Origin: Jackrogersella multiformis
Taxonomy: Eukaryota > Ascomycota > Sordariomycetes > Xylariales > Hypoxylaceae
Assembly: GCA_902806575.1 (NCBI GenBank)
Contig: CADCXD010000019.1
Coordinates: forward strand, 496,001-560,000
Direction of reading: 5' to 3'
DNA length: 64,000 nucleotides
Shown: positions 57,538 through 64,000 of the stretch, in pieces
Layout of the letters: each line of letters begins with the position of its first letter
How positions within the stretch are numbered: the stretch's first letter is position 1
Notes under the pieces: model-generated
Database searches by the model: none
What the model was told of the DNA's origin: nothing
Seen by the model: the letters and a program-made list of their open reading frames with translations, nothing else
Position numbers and translations under genes: made by a program

Positions 57538-58346
57538 ACCTAAGTACTCGAGAAATAGGGATTGTTGTCAAACGAACTATATATTGCATGGAATGCTTCG
57601 TCAAGATCGCGTAACGGTAAGAGTTCGGTTGGAGGGTCGTAAAGCTATTTTACGATGATGGTTGATTTTTTTAATGTTGCTCTGTAGTATATGGTTGGGT
57701 GGAGGACGTGTCGAGTATATTTTCTGGTGACGACTTTGAAATTCCTTAAATTCATTTAATTTTTTTTTTCTGCTTGTTGAAATTTCAGGGTGGACGGTAG
57801 ACTTTCCTGACCGGGCTGGGGGAGGCGAAGAGACACTAGCCACCACCAGGCTGCTACTTAGCCACGAACATCCCACTTCGCTACTAACCTAGCAGAGCAG
57901 TACCTAGGTAGGTAACCACTATTCAACCAGCCACAGTTATTTATGACTTAAATACATATATTTGGTAATCCGTATTAGCATAAGGTATTAGTATAAAGAC
58001 TAATGTTATTTTCTCTCTCTGTTGATACTAAATCGAAGACAATAACACAACTCCTCGAAACTTATCACCACCTCGTTTCGTATGTGAGTTACCACTCACC
58101 ACGTTCGTCCTCTTGGAAAGACGGGTCTCACCTGAAATAGTCGCATATTTGTCTACCTAGGTACCTAGGTATCTCGCATTGTTCATAAAGAACACACCAG
58201 CGTGTTTCGAATGGCTCTGTACCTAGGTATGTGTCCGGATTTATTCGAGTCATCAACTAATAAACAAACCCCATCGTATATCAGTGAATTTATTAAAATC
58301 TACATAGGTTCCTGTTCTAAATTGTCTACCATTATGTATCGTCTTA

Positions 58347-58374
58347 ACCTACCCCTAGGTACCTAGGTAGGTAT
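58347..58374. repeat. Palindromic CCTAGGTACCTAGG block
   Basis: It lies about 60 bp beyond the stop codon of the A-T-R enzyme gene, so it is likely transcribed in the 3' UTR, where the palindrome could fold as an RNA hairpin. Confidence 0.75.
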
Positions 58375-58433
58375 CCCCTGACTCAATTTACCAAATAGCT
58401 AGGCCTCCACGTATCGCAGTCACGTCCATATCT

Positions 58434-61400
58434 TCAAAATCCCCATTGCTGGCACCAATGCCTCATCAGCTCTGGCGTGACAGCTTTTGCGGACTTCATT
58501 GTTGCGCTGCGCTCTGTCGTACGCTTCATATCACATACAACCGACCTCTGACCTGCTTCGGAAGCATTCGACATTCCTAGGTATGAATCAATCAGCTTGA
58601 CACCTGGGTTTCTGTTTATATCCTGAGTGCCGTCCGTCTGGCTCTGCTCTAGCCGGTCAATCCAGTCTTTAAAGCTAATCAACTCGGGAATGCGGTCTTT
58701 TCCGTAGAAATCCTGCACAGCCCGCGCAAGCTCAGCCCACGTTGTAGCACAGGGATTGACGCCGTGATAATAACCACTGATATCGTCGGCAGCAAGCTTC
58801 TGAGACACACCCGCAACCTCGAGAACTAGATTCGCAATGCCTTCGGCTGGCGTCCAGTCGACGCGGTCCATTGTTCCAAGGTCACTAGGAAGGGCTCCGA
58901 GGTGCAAGCTACTAGCAATGATGGAGGGAAGCCATTCATGTTTATTCCAGCAGCCTGCTTCAGCCTCGGGTCCGGCGATTTGTCCGACGCGGATTATCGC
59001 AGCTGGGAAATCGCCAGCTTTGGCAACATCCTCCAGAATGAGACTTCCAACCATTTTGCTGCGTCCATAACCACCAGTGGCGACCTTGAGCTCTTCAAGC
59101 CTTTCCTCCGGTACATTCCCGTTATTACTATCCCAGTGGTCTATAGATCCTATCGACGAGATGAAGACAATAGCTATACGCTTCGCTGAATTCGTAGCAA
59201 AATCGGCAATATTTCGAACGCTTCGAATATGGGGCTCGAACGACTCAACGGGCATATTGAAGTTGACTGGCCACGCATTATGGATCACACGGTCTGTATC
59301 GACTAGTAGTCGATTAAATACATCATGGGGAAGACCAAAGTCCGAACGTGACATATCAACATGTAGGAATTCGGTCTTGGATGCGAAGTCGGCACCAAGA
59401 CCTCGGTCTTTGACGACTTGTGCTTGACGTTTCGCGCCGCCATCTTCCGATCTGTTCAAACAGATGATTTTCTTCACCGAAGGGTTCTTCACCATGAGAT
59501 CCAGCATGTAGGATCCTAGCATGCCGGTAGATCCAGTCAAAAGAACTGTCTGATCGATATCCTTCGGATCGGGTCTTCCTCCTCTTTTCGTAGGGAGATG
59601 GGTCGTGTACTTGTCCCAAAGGGTCTTCATAGCATGAAGCTCATGCTCATCATTACTGTCGAGACCGGACGTGACCTCTTCTTTTAGAATTAAGAAGATG
59701 TATCGCGCGAGTTTCCGCGGCGTCGGGTTGCCGTAAATAGCACGAGTAGCCAGCATCGTAGTATCGATGTGGAACCCGGCAGCTTCTATCGCGCCGTGAA
59801 GGAGTCGGGAGGCGTTGATGACTAACAAGGAATCGATACCGGCCGAGAAGAAGTCTCTATCTGGACCAAGTTCGCCCTTAAGTCCCAGCCTAGTCTCGAA
59901 TATATTTCTTATGGATTCTGTCAGTGCATCCTCTGAGCTCGTATCAATACTGGGCGCGGAGGCTTCGAAACGTTTTTCCGCTTCCTCGTACAGTTTGTCG
60001 ATCTCCTCTTTATACACCTTCAGCGTCGCTGCTCGCTGAACGGTTCCCTTTCCAGCACGATGGAACGGCTTGTCCGGGTTAGACAACGCCATAAACTGAC
60101 GTCCTATCTGTCCGTGTGCAACTGTCTCCTTATTTACCCTCACGACGTATGGCCATATTCTATCGAGCAACTTCTCAGCCTCTTCGTAGTTTGGGGGGTT
60201 CTTAGCTGGTTCAATAAGGAGTCCGGCTTGGAAGTGGTCAGAGCCGACTACTAACGCACCCTTGACCTCGGGATGACCTGCGATTGCTTCTTCAATGGTC
60301 ACCGGGTTTAGCTTTTCCCCGTTAGAGAACACGATGATGTTATCAGACCTCCCATAATAGATCCAATGGTCCGGTAGATGGGGATGAGGTTTGTACATGT
60401 CTTTAGTGTCGTACTCGTCTATCTCCGGAAAGGTGTAAAAAACGCATTGGAAACCCGGGTGTTTGTCTTTGCGAACCATCACTAACTGATAGACATCTTC
60501 GGAGCCTTCAACCTTGCGCCAATCCGCTCCAATTTTATCAGAATCGAATATGAACCATTGCCAGAGGTCAGGATTCGGCTGAAATTGTATCGAGAAGATA
60601 GTGAACCTAACATTTGTCAGTCGATGATTAGAATGGGAGCTTTAAGCTCTTAGTGGACGTACTCCGTAGCACCGATCACATTGGCAAGTCTTACGCCATT
60701 CTTGACCAACCTATCACCAGCTTCTTGGTTGAGGTTCCCTATAGAAATTAGTCTGGAAAATCTGGAATTTATCCTAGCCGAGTTACTGACCTCCACCAAA
60801 TGTGACGACATTGAGCCTCGCCAACGCCTGAATGTACTCGGCGCTATGGCTCATTTCCTCCAACATCGCCGGCGGAAGCATAGCTCCCTCAACTTTGACA
60901 TTATCAAGGCACTCGACTACTAAATCAATGGACAAGGGGCGATCGCCGATCCCAAAGGCCATTGGAGTATCCCAGTATATTGTAGCGAATAGCGTAATAT
61001 ACAGCCCTGCGGCATGAAACAGAGGCACTTGGGACGTATTAGCGACGTCAGTCAATAGCTTTAATGTGCTGACTTACTCGGCATAAAGTGTCTTCGTGCA
61101 GCTTTTGCAAAACCTCCCATCCAAGGCGAAGCTCCGTGGAGTTCTGGCTCTTCATGGAACTTATCATTAACAGCCACCATACCATGATTGACGGTAATCG
61201 GCTTCGGAAGCCCAGTACTTCCACTAGTGTGGAGTACCGCAACTGGCTCCCATTCGGCTTGCTCCCAGGTCTTCTCGTAAGGAAATGGCTCTACATCCCG
61301 CTCTGGAAACCAAGCTTCGATTGGGCTAACTTCGATAGCCTTCATCTCCCGCCGTTCTAGCCAGGGTTGAACCAGCTCCCGCTGGGGGGTTGCAAAAGCG

Positions 61401-61855
61401 AGAAAATTGCAATCCGTCTTCTCAAAGAGGTTCATCTGGCCTTCCTGGGAATTACGGGGCGAGATATATAGAGTCTAAAATACAGTTAACTTCCTACATG
61501 GCTTATATTAGAGGGTGGGGAGAAGAGTTACCTTGTAGCCGGCCTTGACCGCACCAACCAATAGTACCATGTAACGGGCGTCGTTTGGGCCGATATAGGC
61601 TATGGTAGGGAATGTGCCCGGTGATGGGGTGCCGCATGTCTCGATGATTCTGTGTGCGACGCGGTTGATGGCATTCGCATACTCATTATACGTAACGACT
61701 TTCCAGCCGTCCTTTGGGTTTGAAGAGTTAGGGATAGAGAACACTTCTCGACCTGGGTCCTTCTTTGCAACCTCGTCGATGATATTGGGAAACAGCCGAC
61801 GCCCGTAGTTAGGCTTGCTAAGACCGGTCGTCTGGTTGTTCACTGCTTCGGCCAT
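58434..61855 (-). CDS. NRPS-like adenylation-thiolation-reductase (A-T-R) carboxylic acid reductase
   Basis: Five exons, 61532-61855, 61078-61474, 60791-61027, 60663-60738 and 58434-60606; exact multiple of three, 1068 residues. Adenylation domain: LHTSGSTGLPKP at about 188-199, FHAAGLY after intron 2, FGGG/NLNQEAG across intron 3, ANVIGATE before intron 4, YYGRSDNIIV at about 429, and the A10 lysine in GKGTVQR at about 531. Thiolation domain: SAGIDSLL with the phosphopantetheine serine at about 604. Reductase domain: TGSTGMLG at about 702-709 and catalytic YGRSK (Tyr858, Lys862). No condensation or ketosynthase domain. Such enzymes activate a carboxylic acid as AMP ester, load it on the carrier arm and release an aldehyde with NADPH. 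Needs a phosphopantetheinyl transferase supplied elsewhere. Substrate unknown; size excludes typical Lys2. No partner enzyme is adjacent. Confidence 0.92.
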
Positions 61856-64000
61856 CAGTAAGCTTATCAGTAGCTCTATCGTATGCAGAATACACAACTG
61901 TTGCCGTAGTACGCTATGGCTTTATTGACTATATGGTTCTGGTGTTGTTAGTCAGATAAAATGTTGGATTACTGTCGCTCATACACTTGGTGAGTAGGTG
62001 AGTAGGTGAGTAGGTACCTAAGACACCGATCTTATTATATATAGAGACGAGAACATCCATCGCGTCTTCGGCTTAAACTATCGCTCTTTCGGTGGACCTA
62101 TCGCTCCTCCGGGTCGAGTCATAATTTCTAGAGGGTAGGCTACGGTAGATGATGGTTCGTCCATACGAGAATGGGAATACAACAGTAAGCCAAAATTGCC
62201 GCGGCCTCCCGCACATATCCGAACAAACCTGGGCCCAGTGTAAGAGGAATGAATAACCCGGAAGACATTTAATTAGCGCCGAATCCCGGAGTTCTTGACT
62301 CTCGGTCCAGTACAAGGGAATGGATGGTTGACATATGGCTATGCAGGTGCGTTATGTCACTGTGTACAGGATTATTTTCTATACATACCTAGGTAACCTT
62401 AAGCTATACTATAGGCTGAAATTAGGAATCAGCGAGTCTGTAGTATCTTCGATGAAACTATCAATAACTGAGAATCAATGCCGAGAGTAAAACAGACGCT
62501 CTCTGCTACTGCTACACCCCGTGGACGCCGGCAAGTGGAATTGATAACTAGAATCCACACATCTGTTTCCGACCTTCAAAGCCGCAGCCGCAGTGCAACC
62601 TTGAATATTTGCTATGCATGTGATTAAGCTGTTAAGACGCCTTGCAATGCCTATACCGTTGTCAATTAGGTATATCATCTGTAGGATCCTATGATGGGAT
62701 TCTAATAGTGTAAAGCCACTATAATTGGTTCAATAATTTCAGTCAGTTATATGTGCGGTTTATTCCCGACAGCTCTGATAAAAGCGGTAGGATCGACGGC
62801 ACACCGCCCCTGATTATCCTATTGACCAGCACAACTTCACAAGACCACTTACTAAGTACCATAGCAATAATTACAACAACGTTGGCCAATATACCCACTC
62901 CTTCGTAATTTCACACCTAACAAAACAATTCTCATTAACTACACTATATTTACTTAATTGTACTCAAAGCTATTTCAAGTAAATTGTAGTTGTTGTAGCC
63001 TCGTGCCGGTCAATGGGATAATTCGACTTCGAATACCGAGGTGGATGTCGTTGTATTAGTGTTCATGATGCATACATACCGGTAGGTACCTAGTATCTAG
63101 GCCCATTGACCCCTTTTATTTTATTTTATGTGGATTAGAGGATTATTAATCCCTATGTCCGAAAATGCATTAGCCACACACCATAGCAAAGCTACTGAGA
63201 AACGGGCTTCGGCGTGACTAAGCATCAAACCCGTACTCCATGCTTCAGGACTTCCGGCCGGGCCGTGGCCTGGTGTGTGGCCGCCACATGGCCGGTGGAG
63301 CATGAATTTTTTTCTTCCCTCCCCTCCCTTAGGGTTACAGAGAGCTTGACTTTAGGAAATCGAAAACACCGAAATGGAACAAGGCGAATGAAAATAGCCG
63401 GGCAGCCCGGGGTTTAGTGAAATATGCGTCATAACCGAGTTGCCGAATTTTACTCGGCTTATCATTAGATGTCCGTATTTTATTTTGATTATGCCCGAGT
63501 TTTACTCAGGCTATGAGGATAGTGAAAGTTCTTTAACTCCCTTGGATGCTTACGATAATGAAGAAGCTGTGTTTAAATATACCCGAGCATGAGCACCTCT
63601 CCTGCTATTAAAATATCGACTACGTAGATTCTTTCATCAGACCTCGTTATGTTGAAGGCACTAAGATCAGAAGCTCCGCATCTAAGTCGTGGAGGGCGAG
63701 AATAAAGTGAATAAGGAAAAAGCAGCGATACGTGACCGACACAACGCATACATGGATTCTCATATGGCAATATACCTAAGGGCATTCATACTACGGGAAT
63801 AGCCTCATCGACCAGTGCATTACAGCTAAGATTCCGGGTAATCTCTAGAAGGCTAAATGTATACCGGAACGTGCCGATTTACTACCTAGGTATCTACAGC
63901 CGGGTTAAAGATCAAAGCCCAATAGATATATAAACCTAGCTGTATGAAAGGTCTTTCCTATGGGAATTAATATCACTAAGCTGTCACTTTCAAAGTATTA
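61856..64000. other. Upstream of the A-T-R gene to window end
   Basis: About 2.1 kb with no supported gene. It has a GAGTAGGT triple repeat (61991-62021), small tetramer motifs (62384-62396, 63080-63093, 63884-63892) and two short hairpin-like GAG/CTC motifs around 63442 and 63494. Confidence 0.5.
61991..62021. repeat. GAGTAGGT octamer tandem repeat
   Basis: Three direct copies of GAGTAGGT end in ACCTAAGAC. It is about 140 bp upstream of the A-T-R enzyme ATG and may represent an early stage of a tetramer block. Confidence 0.75.

Larger units (their letters stand above)
57262..58433. other. Intergenic, GYF gene promoter and A-T-R enzyme 3' flank
   Basis: Contains a GTGAAT hexamer tract (57494-57537), a T-run near 57760, and palindromic blocks at 57900-57916, 58153-58172 and 58347-58374. 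The frame of 91 codons at 57601-57876 is AT-rich and not called. Confidence 0.55.

Noticed and set aside
57601..57876. 91-codon minus-strand frame
   Set aside because: AT-rich, Lys/Asn-rich tail, overlaps a T-run; probably noise in an intergenic region.
1..64000. tRNA, rRNA, snRNA, CRISPR arrays, telomere repeats
   Set aside because: I looked for T-loop GTTCRA motifs, 5S and U6-like blocks, regular spacer arrays and TTAGGG runs and saw none that hold up. A tRNAscan/Infernal run would be decisive.

Overview
The window is nuclear DNA from a filamentous ascomycete, most likely a Sordariomycete (class inferred from the gene set; order not determined). Evidence: genes are split by short introns (mostly 45-140 nt) with GTRNGT-like donors, CTRAC-like branch sites and YAG acceptors. 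Neighbouring genes sit on alternating strands with no operons. The recognisable genes are fungal: an APSES factor of the Mbp1 type, Medusa (MedA/Ren1/Acr1), Sim4 subunit Fta1, Pep7/Vac1, Met8, a Zn2Cys6 factor, 2EXR and Cup1-like LYR proteins. Intergenic DNA is full of short palindromic blocks built from CCTA/TAGG tetramers (core ACCTAGGT).

Layout. 0.3-1.3 kb: AhpD/CMD-like protein. 2.7-15 kb: an accessory-looking stretch with two 490-residue ACS/Dal5-type MFS permeases, a 755-residue Zn2Cys6 regulator between them and a small NAD(P)-binding protein. 15.8-30.4 kb: a compact housekeeping block: polyamine-type GNAT acetyltransferase, Cup1-like LYR protein, Mbp1, Fta1, a 2EXR protein, Pep7/Vac1 and Met8. 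30.4-43.3 kb: almost 13 kb with no gene I can support, ending at medA. 43.3-45.9 kb: medA. 48.5-51.7 kb: TTC27/Emw1-type TPR protein. 52.6-57.3 kb: GYF-domain protein of the Smy2/Syh1/GIGYF type. 58.4-61.9 kb: a 1068-residue adenylation-thiolation-reductase enzyme (NRPS-like carboxylic acid reductase). 61.9-64 kb: no gene seen.

Gene models were rebuilt by hand by joining reading frames at splice sites so that phase and family similarity agree. All joined totals are multiples of three. Exon limits are given in each entry.

Functional links are modest. Permease 1, the Zn2Cys6 factor, the Rossmann protein and permease 2 could form a small uptake/regulation neighbourhood, but no catabolic or biosynthetic enzyme set is visible beside them. 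The A-T-R enzyme stands alone in the window. Mbp1 (G1/S transcription), Fta1 (kinetochore), Pep7 (endosome fusion), Met8 (siroheme) and Emw1 are independent core functions. The features least explained by known genes are the dispersed palindromic tetramer blocks and the long empty region upstream of medA.
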